From NCBI GenBank assembly GCA_046233135.1, contig JBJXHN010000009.1:1-64000 (forward strand): a DNA stretch of 64,000 nt, written 5' to 3'. The position numbers and the translations under genes were made by a program. The notes beneath the pieces are model-generated. The model saw nothing but the letters and a program-made list of their open reading frames with translations. It made no database searches and was not told the DNA's origin. The first letter of the stretch is position 1. The number at the start of each line of letters is the position of its first letter. The DNA is from JBJXHN01 sp046233135. GTDB taxonomy: Bacteria > Pseudomonadota > Alphaproteobacteria > Rhodospirillales > Rhodospirillaceae. Of the stretch, positions 8,409 to 17,322 are shown piece by piece.

Positions 8409-9707
8409 TCAGGCCCTCCCTTCGGCGACGGTCTTGGCCGGAGCGGCACCGGTCGGCGCAGCGCCTTCGCCCCCGCTCTCCGCCCGTTCCTGGGCGCGGG
8501 TCACCCGCTTGCGGCCGCCTACCAGCAGGGTCAGGCCGCCGGCGATCAGCACCAGGGGCACCAGCCAGGTCAGAACCGACAGGGGATCCCACATTCCGCC
8601 CAGCACCGGCACCGCCTCCCATTCACCGGTCCGCTCGACAGCGGCCTGGTAGGCCTGGGCGAAGATGTGCTCCAGGGTCTGGATCAGGAAGACGCTGCCC
8701 ACGGCGGTGAACACGCCCCCGGCGATGGCCACAGACAACGGTGCGGCGATGCGGGACCAGGCGATGCGCCGGCGCATGCGCCACAGGTCGACGATGCCGC
8801 CGCCCAGGCCCTGGGGCAGGAACAGCATCACCAGAACGAAGATCACCCCCTGGTACAGCAGCCACGAGCGTGTCATCTCGGATGCCAGGAAACCGAACAG
8901 GGTCAGCAGGCTAGCCCCCAGGATCGGCCCCAGGAACACGCCCGATCCGCCGACGAAGGTGTGCAGCACCACCTGGGCGGAGACATGGGTGCTGAAGATG
9001 TTGTAGTTGGCGGTTTCCGCGCTCATGGCCATCAGGCCGCCGGCCACGCCCGCCGCCATCGCCGAGATGGCGAAGACGACGATCTTGGTGGCGTGGGAAT
9101 TATAGCCCATGAACCGCACCCGCTGTTCGTTGTCCCGCAGCGCCAGGGTCAGCCGGCCAAAAGGGGTGCGGGTATAGGCGAACAGCAGGCCGATACACAG
9201 GGCGACCCAGGCCAGGGTGACGTAGTAGACTTCGATCTGGCTGCCGAACATCAGTCCCATGGAGGGCATGCGCATGGACGACAGCCCGGACTCGCCGCCG
9301 AACACCCCTTCCCAGTGCGGGGCCAGGGCGTGGATCAGCTCGGCCATGGCCAGAGTCACCAGCGAGAAGTAGACCCCCGCCCGCTGGGTGGCGAAATAGC
9401 CGGCGATCAGGCCGCCGATCAGCCCGACCACCGCCCCGGCGACGGGCAGCAGGATGGTCGGGAACGGCAGGCCGTCCTCGACGGCCACCATCAGGTGCAG
9501 GACGGCAAAGGCGCCCAGGCCGAAATAGGCGGCATGGCCGAAGGACAGCATGCCCCCTTGCCCCATCAGCAGGTTGAAGGCCACGGCGAACAACGAGGCG
9601 ATCAGCACGTTGGTCAGGGCGTTCTGCCAGCCCAGGCCCAGCAGGGGCGGCACGGCGATCAGCAGCACCGCGCACAGGGCGGGCAGGAGAATCTTGGCTT
9701 TCATCAT
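8409..9707 (-). CDS. livM: Liv-type ABC transporter permease LivM
   Basis: A 432-residue inner-membrane permease with about ten hydrophobic segments and the family motif LSFGHAAYFGLGAF near residue 55. Residues about 320-430 form an extra C-terminal part with two further hydrophobic segments and a charged, Ala-rich tail, longer than the usual LivM of about 320-350 residues. It pairs with LivH to form the substrate channel. Confidence 0.87.
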   Translation of the reverse strand: MMKAKILLPALCAVLLIAVPPLLGLGWQNALTNVLIASLFAVAFNLLMGQGGMLSFGHAAYFGLGAFAVLHLMVAVEDGLPFPTILLPVAGAVVGLIGGLIAGYFATQRAGVYFSLVTLAMAELIHALAPHWEGVFGGESGLSSMRMPSMGLMFGSQIEVYYVTLAWVALCIGLLFAYTRTPFGRLTLALRDNEQRVRFMGYNSHATKIVVFAISAMAAGVAGGLMAMSAETANYNIFSTHVSAQVVLHTFVGGSGVFLGPILGASLLTLFGFLASEMTRSWLLYQGVIFVLVMLFLPQGLGGGIVDLWRMRRRIAWSRIAAPLSVAIAGGVFTAVGSVFLIQTLEHIFAQAYQAAVERTGEWEAVPVLGGMWDPLSVLTWLVPLVLIAGGLTLLVGGRKRVTRAQERAESGGEGAAPTGAAPAKTVAEGRA

Positions 9708-9725
9708 CGGTCGTTTCCCTCGCCC

Positions 9726-10667
9726 TTAATTCTTGGAGCCCATCAGCCCTGCGGGACGCACCATCAGGACGATCAGCATCAACAGGAACGGCACGGTGCC
9801 CGACACCGACGACAGGGTCATGGTCAGCAGCCCCCCGGTCCGGGTGGCCCAGTCCCCCAGTCCGACCACGGACAGAAGCCCGGCCAGCGACCAGTCGAGC
9901 CCGACGGCGAACGAGGTGAAAACACCGATCAGCAGCGACGCCACCAGCGACCCGGCCAGGGATCCCAACCCGCCGACGACAACGATCACGAAAACGATCA
10001 CCCCCAGTTCCAGGGCCATGTTGGGGTTGGTCGGGAAGAAGGCCCCGGCCACCGCGCCGCCCAGTCCGGCCAGCGCCGCGCCGACGCCGAACACCCCCAT
10101 GAACACCAGCGGCACATTGTGGCCCAGCGCCTCGGCCATCTTGGGCAGACGCTCGGCACCGCGCACGATGATGCCGATGCGGGTCCGGGTCAGCAGCACC
10201 ATCAAGGACACGAACATCGCCAGGGCGATCCCGCCGATGAAGATGCGGTAGAAGGGGTAGTTGGTGCCGAACAGGGTGAAGGCGGCGAAGTTCAGGCTGT
10301 CGGGCATGGCGTAGTTCACCGGGAAATCGCCGTAGAACAGCTTGACCAGCTCTTCGAAGATCAAGGCCACGCCAAAAGTCAGCAGCAGTTCGTGGGCATG
10401 GCCGTGGCGGTGGATCCGCCGCAGCATGTAGCGTTCGATCAGAACGCCGATCACGCCCACCAGAAGCGGCGCGACAAGCAGGCCCACCCAGAAATTGAAG
10501 ATGCCGGACAGGGTGTAGGCCAGGTAAGCCCCCAGCATGTAGAACGAGGTATGCGCGAAGTTCAGCACACCCATCATGCCGAAGATGAGGGTCAGGCCGG
10601 CCGACACCATGAACAGCAGCATCCCGTAGATGGCGCCGTTCAGCGTGGAGATGATCAGGAATTCCAT
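9726..10667 (-). CDS. livH: Liv-type ABC transporter permease LivH
   Basis: A 313-residue inner-membrane permease with about eight hydrophobic segments and the conserved NGAIYGMLLFMVSAGLTLIFG start and NFAHTSFYMLGAY segment. A GGGAG ribosome site lies six bases before the ATG. Between it and livK (10668-10836) is about 170 bp of GC-rich DNA in which I see no gene; it may hold an attenuator that lets the binding protein be made in excess. Confidence 0.87.
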   Translation of the reverse strand: MEFLIISTLNGAIYGMLLFMVSAGLTLIFGMMGVLNFAHTSFYMLGAYLAYTLSGIFNFWVGLLVAPLLVGVIGVLIERYMLRRIHRHGHAHELLLTFGVALIFEELVKLFYGDFPVNYAMPDSLNFAAFTLFGTNYPFYRIFIGGIALAMFVSLMVLLTRTRIGIIVRGAERLPKMAEALGHNVPLVFMGVFGVGAALAGLGGAVAGAFFPTNPNMALELGVIVFVIVVVGGLGSLAGSLVASLLIGVFTSFAVGLDWSLAGLLSVVGLGDWATRTGGLLTMTLSSVSGTVPFLLMLIVLMVRPAGLMGSKN

Positions 10668-10836
10668 TGCTGGCTCCCATCCCTGGTTGGTGAGTCGTCA
10701 CCGGCAGGCCGGTCCGGCACACCAGGGGTAGATACGAAGGAGTCTGCGGTACAAAGGGACCGGCGCCCCGCCCATCCGCCCGGAGAGGGAGAAAGGCGGC
10801 GGCAGGGCACCGGCCCGGCCATCCATGGGGGACGGC

Positions 10837-12087
10837 TTAGGAGGGACGGTCCATCTCGCAGGAGTCCTGAACCGGGTAGAGCGCCTTGTCGGCCGGCACC
10901 ACCTTGACCGGCTTGAAGCCCATGTCCGTGCCGTCCACCGGATAGGTCACGTCCTTGGAGACCTCGGACACGATCACCGGCAGCACCACCTGGTGGTCTT
11001 CCTTGCGGATCGACTGGGTGCCCACTTCGGTGTCCAGGGTCACGCCTTCGATGGCCAGGGCGATGGCGTTGGTGTCGATGTCACCCCCCTTGAAATCCAC
11101 CGCTTGCAGCGCCTTGGTAAACATCTTCATGCCGTTGACCGAGCCCGGCTCCACATAGACCGGCAGGTGGCCGGTGACCGTCTCGTAATCCTTGACGAAG
11201 GCGGGATCGGCCAGTTCCACGTTGCCCGGATGGGCCACATAGCTGCCCAGCGCCACTTCGCCGGCATTGCCCAGGTTGCCCACTTGATCCAGGAAGGCGG
11301 TGGCAAAGCGCACCTTCAGGCCCGCATCCCCCGCCGCCTTCATCAGCAGCAGCAGGTCATTGGACCAGTTGCCGGTCATCACCGTGTCCGGGCCGGCATC
11401 CTGGATCTTGGCAATGAAGGGCGCGAAGTCCTGGATGCGGTTGACCTCGTGCAGGTCCTTGCCGACCACCTCGTAGCCGTATTCCGCGGCCCCGGCCTCG
11501 ACGGCGGCTTCCACGTCCTTGCCCCAGGAATAGTTCTGGTTGATCGAATAGATCTTCTTGCCCAGGGTCCCCTGCTCGCTCATTACCTGCGCCAGGGCGC
11601 CGATGCGCATCGGCGCGGTGGTGGTGAAGCGGAAGCTGTGGAAGTGGCACTTCTCGCCGGTCAGTTCCAGGGCTTCGGCACCCAGGTTCAGATACAGGAT
11701 CGGGCTGTCGGGATTGCGGATGTTGTGCTTGCGCACATCTTCCGACACCTGGCCGGCCACCGCAGAGGACGAGCCCTGGATGACCACGTTCACGCCGTCG
11801 GCCACCGCCTGCTTGAACTTCGCGGCCGCGCCGTCGGTGCTGCCGCCGTTGTCGTATTCGTTGATGACAATCGCTTCGCCGTTGAAGCCGCCCTCGGCAT
11901 TGACCTTGTCGAGCACGTAATGGGCAGCGGTGGCGTACAGGCGACCGGTGGAAGTCTGCGACCCCGACAGGCTTTCGATGATGGCGATGCGCAGGGGCTC
12001 CGCATGGGCAACCGAAGCCGATCCCAGGGCGGCAATGGCGGTGGACGTCGCGGCAACGGCGCAAAGGGCCAGAACCTTGGACTTCAT
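10837..12087 (-). CDS. livK: Liv-type ABC transporter periplasmic substrate-binding protein
   Basis: A 416-residue periplasmic binding protein of the type I fold (peripla_BP_6). The N-terminus is a Sec signal peptide with likely cleavage after AHA (about residue 28), followed by EPLRIAIIESLSG. The mature part has the two-lobe architecture of amino-acid and urea/aromatic-acid binders in this family. Ligands of this family include branched amino acids, amides, and aromatic and short organic acids, so the name should not be read as leucine-specific. It heads the importer operon, with an AGGAA ribosome site. Confidence 0.85.
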   Translation of the reverse strand: MKSKVLALCAVAATSTAIAALGSASVAHAEPLRIAIIESLSGSQTSTGRLYATAAHYVLDKVNAEGGFNGEAIVINEYDNGGSTDGAAAKFKQAVADGVNVVIQGSSSAVAGQVSEDVRKHNIRNPDSPILYLNLGAEALELTGEKCHFHSFRFTTTAPMRIGALAQVMSEQGTLGKKIYSINQNYSWGKDVEAAVEAGAAEYGYEVVGKDLHEVNRIQDFAPFIAKIQDAGPDTVMTGNWSNDLLLLMKAAGDAGLKVRFATAFLDQVGNLGNAGEVALGSYVAHPGNVELADPAFVKDYETVTGHLPVYVEPGSVNGMKMFTKALQAVDFKGGDIDTNAIALAIEGVTLDTEVGTQSIRKEDHQVVLPVIVSEVSKDVTYPVDGTDMGFKPVKVVPADKALYPVQDSCEMDRPS

Positions 12088-12161
12088 GAACTGTTCCTCC
12101 AGAGTGCTTTTTTGTCAGGCGGGCTTGCTGGTTGGTTAGGTGGTCGGGTAGGCGTGACAAA

Positions 12162-12186
12162 GGGGTGGCGCCGCCGGGCGCCCCCC
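12162..12186 (-). terminator. Terminator between the AroE-like gene and the importer operon
   Basis: On the minus strand GGGG-GGCGCC pairs with GGCGCC-A-CCCC around a CGGC loop and is followed by TTTG. It sits 16 bases past the AroE-like stop and would separate that gene from livK. Confidence 0.45.
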
Positions 12187-12202
12187 GGAAAAGGCGAACC
12201 CG

Positions 12203-13003
12203 TCAGGCGGTCCGTCCGGTCACGAATTCGGCGATCAGCGTCAACTGGGCGTCGAGCATGCGGCGCCCCATGTGCACGCGGCAACCCTTGTCCCTGGCCG
12301 CCAGAAGCAGAGGCGTCCATTCGGGATGCATGATGACCTCGGCCACAGTCATTTCCGGGGCCAGGGTGTCGGGATCCAGCGGCAGGGGATCCCCCGCCTT
12401 CAGGCCGAGGCTGGTGCCGTTAACAACCAAGTCGTGCCCTCGGGCATTTGCGTCGGAAACCGACAGCCGCACCGCCGGATGGGCTGCGGCAATGCGGTCG
12501 ACGAGGGCTTCCGCCTTGTGGCGGGAGCGGTTGGCGACGGCAAGGTGGCTGACACCGGCTTCGACCAGGGCTACGGCGATGGCGGACGCCGCCCCGCCGG
12601 CCCCGAGCAGCAGGGCCGACCGCCCCTTTGGGTCGATCCCCTGGCCGATCAGGCCGGACACGAAGCCGCGGCCGTCGAACAGCGCGCCCTCGAAGCGGCC
12701 GCCCTCGGTCCGGCGCAGCACGTTGACCGCACCGGCCAGAACCGCGTCGCCAGCCACCGTATCGGCGAGTTCCCGGGCTGCCACCTTGTGCGGGACGGTG
12801 ATCACCAGGCCATCGAGGTTGCGCAGGCCACGCAGGCCTTCGACAAAGGATTTCAGCCCCTCGGCAGGCACATGCATGGGCACGACCACACAGTCGTAGC
12901 CTTGCGCGGCAAACAGGACATTCAGGGCTTGAGGCGTTTGGACATGGGCCACCGGGTCGGCGACGACGCCGACAATCCGTGTGGCACCCGAAATCTGGGC
13001 CAC
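12203..13003 (-). CDS. AroE-like (shikimate/quinate dehydrogenase fold) oxidoreductase
   Basis: A 266-residue protein with the shikimate dehydrogenase two-domain fold. I chose the GTG at 13003 because AAGGAGGA lies eight bases upstream; the upstream frame extension crosses a repeated 16-mer. The catalytic Lys is in ITVPHK, the NADP loop is LLLGAGGAASA followed by NRSRHKA, and NGTSLGL is conserved. The canonical substrate-binding SxS of shikimate enzymes is replaced (HVQTP at about residue 19-23) and the usual NTD is LFD. That argues against shikimate as substrate. It lies with an organic-acid importer, so it more likely oxidises a related hydroxy-acid. Confidence 0.75.
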   Translation of the reverse strand: MAQISGATRIVGVVADPVAHVQTPQALNVLFAAQGYDCVVVPMHVPAEGLKSFVEGLRGLRNLDGLVITVPHKVAARELADTVAGDAVLAGAVNVLRRTEGGRFEGALFDGRGFVSGLIGQGIDPKGRSALLLGAGGAASAIAVALVEAGVSHLAVANRSRHKAEALVDRIAAAHPAVRLSVSDANARGHDLVVNGTSLGLKAGDPLPLDPDTLAPEMTVAEVIMHPEWTPLLLAARDKGCRVHMGRRMLDAQLTLIAEFVTGRTA

Positions 13004-13028
13004 GGGACGCTCCTCCTTACGAACTGTA

Positions 13029-13107
13029 CGACCCGTTTGCCGGGCCTGTTTTGTCCGACCCGATTCCTCCGCCGAATCCATCCGGAGAAGCCGACCCGTT
13101 TGCCGGG
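13029..13107. repeat. Short direct repeat, two 16-bp copies
   Basis: CGACCCGTTTGCCGGG occurs at 13029-13044 and 13092-13107, 63 bp apart, in the leader of the AroE-like gene. It may be a tandem-duplication remnant or a pair of regulatory half-sites. Confidence 0.5.
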
Positions 13108-13148
13108 TCTATTCGCAGGCCGATGACGAATCACCTACCACAGCCCCA

Positions 13149-13163
13149 ACTTGGATGACAAGT
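13149..13163. promoter_or_regulatory. Operator copy 1 for the GntR regulator (candidate)
   Basis: ACTTG-GATGA-CAAGT, with perfect outer arms. Its 11-bp core TTGGATGACAA is repeated exactly at 13177-13187, 25 bp away centre to centre. Together they lie in the divergent region between the AroE-like gene and the SDR-GntR genes. Confidence 0.55.
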
Positions 13164-13172
13164 CTATTAAGC

Positions 13173-13189
13173 AGGTTGGATGACAACCT
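13173..13189. promoter_or_regulatory. Operator copy 2 for the GntR regulator (candidate)
   Basis: AGGTTG-GATGA-CAACCT, a 17-bp site with perfect 6-bp arms and the same core as copy 1. It is followed by ACCTGATAA, also present at 6835-6843. Paired sites near a regulator's own operon favour autoregulation by the FadR-type protein. Confidence 0.55.
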
Positions 13190-13332
13190 GATAACCGGAC
13201 CATCCGCTCACCAGCAAATTTTATTGGCTGCGCCGGGACCGTTGTGGTTAAACGGATGGGACAAGGCGGTGCACGCCCCTGGGGAAATCCGCCATCCAAC
13301 ACGTCAAAAACCAAGAATCATGGGAGAAAAGC

Positions 13333-14064
13333 ATGAGTGAGTCGCGACGCCGCCATGCCGTCGTCACCGGCGCGAATGGAGAGATCGGACGCGGTATCGC
13401 CGCCGCTCTGGCACGGGACGGCTTCGTTCTGCATCTGACGGACCTGATCACCGACGGCCTCGACGCCTTCGCCGAGACCCTGGATACGGACGTCTCCAGC
13501 TATGCCCATGATGTGACCGACGCCGCCCGGACCGCTGCGGTGATGACGGCGATTGCCGAGGCCTCCGGCGGGATCGACGTGGTGGTGGCCTGTGCCGGCC
13601 TGTACCAGGACCTGCCCCTGCGCCAATTGACGCCGGCGCAATGGTCCAAGGCGCTGGCGGTGAACCTGGACGGTGTTTACCTGACCATCGCCGCCGCCCT
13701 GCCCCACCTGACCGAGGGCAGCAGCGTCGTCACCCTGACGTCGGTAGCCGGCCATCGCGGCAGCATCGACCATACGCCCTATGCCGCCGCCAAGGGCGGG
13801 GTGCTGACCCTGACCCGCAGCCTAGCCCAGGAGTTGGCCCCGCGCACCCGGGTCAATGCCGTCTCTCCGGGCCTGATCGACACGCGGATGATGGAGCAGA
13901 TCGCCCCGGCGCGCCTGAAGACCAGCATCGACGCCCTGCCGCTCCGCCGCCTGGGCAAGGCCTCGGAAGTGGCGGACGTGGTTGCTTTCCTCTGCGGTCC
14001 CGGCGCGGCTTACATCACCGGAGAGACGGTGCACGTCAATGGCGGTCTGTACATCTCCGGATAA
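13333..14064 (+). CDS. SDR-family oxidoreductase
   Basis: A 243-residue short-chain dehydrogenase with TGANGEIG (about 11-18), the CAG variant of NNAG, and catalytic Ser, Tyr and Lys in LTSVAGH and YAAAKG. Asp after the second strand (LTDL) suggests NAD(H). GGGAGA lies six bases before the ATG. It is followed by the GntR regulator and shares a divergent control region with the AroE-like gene, so it belongs to the same catabolic locus. Substrate unknown. Confidence 0.8.
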   Translation: MSESRRRHAVVTGANGEIGRGIAAALARDGFVLHLTDLITDGLDAFAETLDTDVSSYAHDVTDAARTAAVMTAIAEASGGIDVVVACAGLYQDLPLRQLTPAQWSKALAVNLDGVYLTIAAALPHLTEGSSVVTLTSVAGHRGSIDHTPYAAAKGGVLTLTRSLAQELAPRTRVNAVSPGLIDTRMMEQIAPARLKTSIDALPLRRLGKASEVADVVAFLCGPGAAYITGETVHVNGGLYISG

Positions 14065-14090
14065 GCGCGCCATACCTCTATGGAACAATC

Positions 14091-14822
14091 ATGACGCTCA
14101 GGACGGTACCCATGATCAAGGTTGGTAGTGAAATTAGGCGGGCGACCAGCCTCCCAGAGGAAGTCGCCCTCCAGCTCCGCCAATCCCTTGAACGGGGCGA
14201 CTTCAAGGCCGGCGAGAAAATGCCGACCCAACAGGAACTCAGCGAGGCCTATGGCGTCAGCCGGCCCGTGGTGCGCGAGGCGATCTCTCTGCTGAAATCG
14301 GAAGGCCTGGTGATTTCCCACCAGGGCCGGGGGCTGTTCGTCAATCCGGAAGGCAGCAGTGTCTTCCGCATCAAGCCCGACCTGGAAAACCGCGACGACC
14401 TGGCCCTGCTGCTGGAGTTCCTGATGTCGGTGGAAGTGGTGGCCACCGAACTGGCCGCCGAGCGTCACACGGAACTGGACCTGAAACGCATCGAGATTGC
14501 GCTGAACGACCTGGGTCAGGCCGTCGAGGAAGGCCGGTCGGGCGTGGACGAGGACATGCGCTTCCATTCGGCGATCGTCGAGGCCAGCCACAACCATTAC
14601 TTCGGTGAGTTCGCCCTGTTCCTGGAGCTGCAAGTGCGGCGCCTGATCCGAACGGCGCGGGAAAACACCGCCCGCCGCACCCACCTAGTGAAGGAGGTGC
14701 ACGAGGAACACGAGGCGATCTACCACGCCATTGCCGCACGGGACGTCACGGCCGCCCGCGACGCCGCCGCCCGCCACCTGGCCAACGCCGCCGCCCGCCT
14801 GCGGCTGTATCGGGAGGGATAA
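14091..14822 (+). CDS. FadR-subfamily GntR transcriptional regulator
   Basis: A 243-residue regulator with an N-terminal winged helix (about 20-85; the recognition part reads PTQQELSEAYGVSRPVVREAI) and a C-terminal all-helical FCD ligand domain (about 95-240) whose RFHSAIVEASHN and HEEHEAIYHAI segments hold the metal-binding Asp/His ligands typical of organic-acid sensors. Two starts are possible: 14091 (GGAA) or 14112 (AGGA, eight bases). It probably represses the catabolic and importer operons on either side in the absence of the substrate, through the palindromes at 6835 and 13149-13189. Confidence 0.82.
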   Translation: MTLRTVPMIKVGSEIRRATSLPEEVALQLRQSLERGDFKAGEKMPTQQELSEAYGVSRPVVREAISLLKSEGLVISHQGRGLFVNPEGSSVFRIKPDLENRDDLALLLEFLMSVEVVATELAAERHTELDLKRIEIALNDLGQAVEEGRSGVDEDMRFHSAIVEASHNHYFGEFALFLELQVRRLIRTARENTARRTHLVKEVHEEHEAIYHAIAARDVTAARDAAARHLANAAARLRLYREG

Positions 14823-14853
14823 CCTCCCTTCCCACACACAACCTTGACGCCAG

Positions 14854-14890
14854 ACCCATCGGCCCCATTCATGGGAACCGATGGGTTTGC
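14854..14890 (+). terminator. Terminator after the GntR regulator
   Basis: ACCCATCGG pairs perfectly with CCGATGGGT (14878-14886) and an inner CCCAT/ATGGG stem tightens the loop. TTGCC follows. The U-tract is poor, so termination may be partial. Confidence 0.5.
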
Positions 14891-15047
14891 CTATGCCGAA
14901 AGTGGCGCTCACACCCCTCCCGAACGATATTATCACGGTGCCACAGGGTGGACATTTCCACCTTAGAACTATATTAAATAGCGACGGAAGAGACAGAAAA
15001 ACAAACCCGTCCGTGGTTGCCGCACACACTTCGAGAGGAGCACGTCC

Positions 15048-17198
15048 ATGACCGAAGCCAAATGTCCCGTGATGCACGGGGGCGTCACCGCCGCCGGGTC
15101 ATCGAACCTGGATTGGTGGCCCAATGCGCTGAACCTCGACATCCTCCACCAGCATGACCGCAAGACCGACCCCCTGGGACCCGACTTCAACTACCGCGAC
15201 GCCTTGAACACCCTTGATATTGCCGCCCTGAAGAAGGACCTGCACGCCCTGATGACCGACAGTCAGGCGTGGTGGCCGGCCGACTGGGGGCACTACGGCG
15301 GCCTGATGATCCGCATGGCCTGGCACGCCGCCGGGTCCTACCGCATCGCCGACGGTCGGGGCGGCGGTGGCACCGGGAACCAGCGCTTCGCCCCGCTCAA
15401 TTCCTGGCCCGACAACGTCAGCCTGGACAAGGCCCGCCGGCTGCTGTGGCCGATCAAGAAGAAATACGGCAACGCGCTCAGCTGGGCCGACCTGATCATC
15501 CTGGCCGGCACTATCGCCTACGAATCCGTTGGCCTGAAGACCTTCGGGTTCGCCTTCGGCCGCGAAGACATCTGGCATCCGGAAAAGGACACCTACTGGG
15601 GATCGGAAAAGGAATGGCTGGGACGCGGCCGCTATGACAGCGACGACAATCCCGAATCTCTGGAAAACCCGCTCGCCGCCGTGCAGATGGGGCTGATCTA
15701 CGTCAACCCCGAAGGCGTGGGCGGCACGCCCGATCCTGCCAGGACGGCGCTGGAGATCCGCGAAACCTTCGCCCGCATGGCCATGAATGACGAGGAAACC
15801 GTCGCCCTGACCGCTGGCGGCCACACCATCGGCAAATGCCACGGCAATGGCGACGCCGGCAAGCTCGGCCCCGATCCCGAGAGTGCCGGCCCAGAGTCCC
15901 AGGGCTTCGGCTGGGCCAACCCCTCGGGCAAGGGCTGCGGCCGCGACACCATCACCAGCGGCATCGAAGGCGCCTGGACCACCCATCCCACCAAATGGGA
16001 CAACGGCTATTTCGACATGCTGTTCAAGCATGAATGGGCGCTGACCAAAAGCCCGGCCGGTGCCTCGCAGTGGGAACCGGTGACCATCGCCGAAGAGGAC
16101 AAGCCCCTGGACGTGGAGGATCCCTCCATCCGCCGCAACCCGATCATGACCGACGCCGACATGGCCATGATCACCGACCCGATCTACCGCAAGATTTCCG
16201 AACGCTTCCGCGATGACCAGGCCTACTTTTCCGAGGTTTTCGCCCGCGCCTGGTTCAAGCTGACCCACCGCGACATGGGGCCGAAAGCCCGCTACTTCGG
16301 CCCCGACGTCCCGGCCGGGGATCTGATCTGGCAGGATCCGATCCCCGCCGGCCCCACCGGCTATGACATCGCTGCGGTGGAAGCCAGGATCGCCGCCAGC
16401 GGTTTGTCGATCGGCGAAATGGTCGCCACCGCCTGGGACAGCGCGCGGACCTATCGCGGGTCGGACATGCGCGGCGGTGCCAACGGCGCGCGCATCCGCC
16501 TCGCTCCGCAGAAGGACTGGGAAGGCAACGAACCCGCCCGCCTGGCCAAGGTGCTGGGCGTGCTTGAAGGCATCGCGGCGGAATCCGGCGCCAGCCTCGC
16601 CGACGTTATCGTCCTGGCCGGCAATGTCGGGGTCGCGCAGGCCGCCAAGGCCGCCGGGGTCGATATCACCGTGCCCTTCGCCCCAGGCCGTGGCGATGCC
16701 ACCGACGAGATGACCGACGCGGACTCCTTCGCGCCCCTGGAGCCGATCCACGACGGCTACCGCAACTGGCTGAAGAAGGACTACGTGGTCAGCCCCGAAG
16801 AACTGCTGCTGGATCGCACCCAGCTGATGGGCCTGACGGCGCCGGAAATGGTCGTCCTGGTGGGCGGCATGCGCGTGCTGGGAACCAACCACGGCGGCAC
16901 CAAGCATGGGGTATTTACCAACCGCGAAGGGGTGCTGAGCACCGACTTCTTCGTCAACCTGACCGACATGGCCTATGCCTGGGAACCCGCCGGCGGCACC
17001 CTCTACACCATCCGCAACCGCAAGACCGGTGCCGTGGCGTGGACGGCGACGCGGGTGGATCTGGTCTTTGGATCCAACGCCGTCCTGCGCGCCTATGCCG
17101 AGGTCTACGCCCAGGATGACGCCAAGGAGAAGTTCGTGAAGGACTTCGTCGCCGCCTGGACCAAGGTCATGAACGCCGACCGGTTCGATATCGCCTGA
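15048..17198 (+). CDS. katG: Catalase-peroxidase KatG
   Basis: A 716-residue bifunctional haem catalase-peroxidase that removes hydrogen peroxide. The distal haem site RMAWHAAG gives Arg89, Trp92 and His93; Tyr218 (LIYVNPEG) and Met244 complete the Met-Tyr-Trp adduct needed for catalase activity; the proximal His259 is in GGHTIGKCHG. The second, haem-free half (about 420-716) is intact, so the length is normal. AGAGGAG lies seven bases before the ATG. The AT-rich upstream stretch 14960-14985 (TTAGAACTATATTAA) loosely resembles a Fur/PerR-type box, which would fit peroxide control, but this is only a guess. Confidence 0.95.
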   Translation: MTEAKCPVMHGGVTAAGSSNLDWWPNALNLDILHQHDRKTDPLGPDFNYRDALNTLDIAALKKDLHALMTDSQAWWPADWGHYGGLMIRMAWHAAGSYRIADGRGGGGTGNQRFAPLNSWPDNVSLDKARRLLWPIKKKYGNALSWADLIILAGTIAYESVGLKTFGFAFGREDIWHPEKDTYWGSEKEWLGRGRYDSDDNPESLENPLAAVQMGLIYVNPEGVGGTPDPARTALEIRETFARMAMNDEETVALTAGGHTIGKCHGNGDAGKLGPDPESAGPESQGFGWANPSGKGCGRDTITSGIEGAWTTHPTKWDNGYFDMLFKHEWALTKSPAGASQWEPVTIAEEDKPLDVEDPSIRRNPIMTDADMAMITDPIYRKISERFRDDQAYFSEVFARAWFKLTHRDMGPKARYFGPDVPAGDLIWQDPIPAGPTGYDIAAVEARIAASGLSIGEMVATAWDSARTYRGSDMRGGANGARIRLAPQKDWEGNEPARLAKVLGVLEGIAAESGASLADVIVLAGNVGVAQAAKAAGVDITVPFAPGRGDATDEMTDADSFAPLEPIHDGYRNWLKKDYVVSPEELLLDRTQLMGLTAPEMVVLVGGMRVLGTNHGGTKHGVFTNREGVLSTDFFVNLTDMAYAWEPAGGTLYTIRNRKTGAVAWTATRVDLVFGSNAVLRAYAEVYAQDDAKEKFVKDFVAAWTKVMNADRFDIA

Positions 17199-17262
17199 TG
17201 GTTTATATCGAATCGCGCGGATTCCGGCCCGCGCAGGGTGGCGTCCCCTGAGACTGACAAAC

Positions 17263-17286
17263 GGGCGGGTCCTCCCGGACCCGCCC
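17263..17286. terminator. Bidirectional terminator between katG and a chemoreceptor gene
   Basis: GGGCGGGTCC and GGACCCGCCC form a 10-bp perfect stem with a TCCC loop. TTGCTT follows on the plus strand and GTTTGTC on the minus strand. It lies between two convergent genes. Confidence 0.7.
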
Positions 17287-17322
17287 TTGCTTGTCGTCCA
17301 ACGCCGCCGGATACGAAGCCTC

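Noticed and set aside
14960..14985. Fur/PerR box upstream of katG
   Set aside because: The match to TTATAAT-N-ATTATAA is only partial and the region is AT-rich by itself, so it is not listed as a feature.
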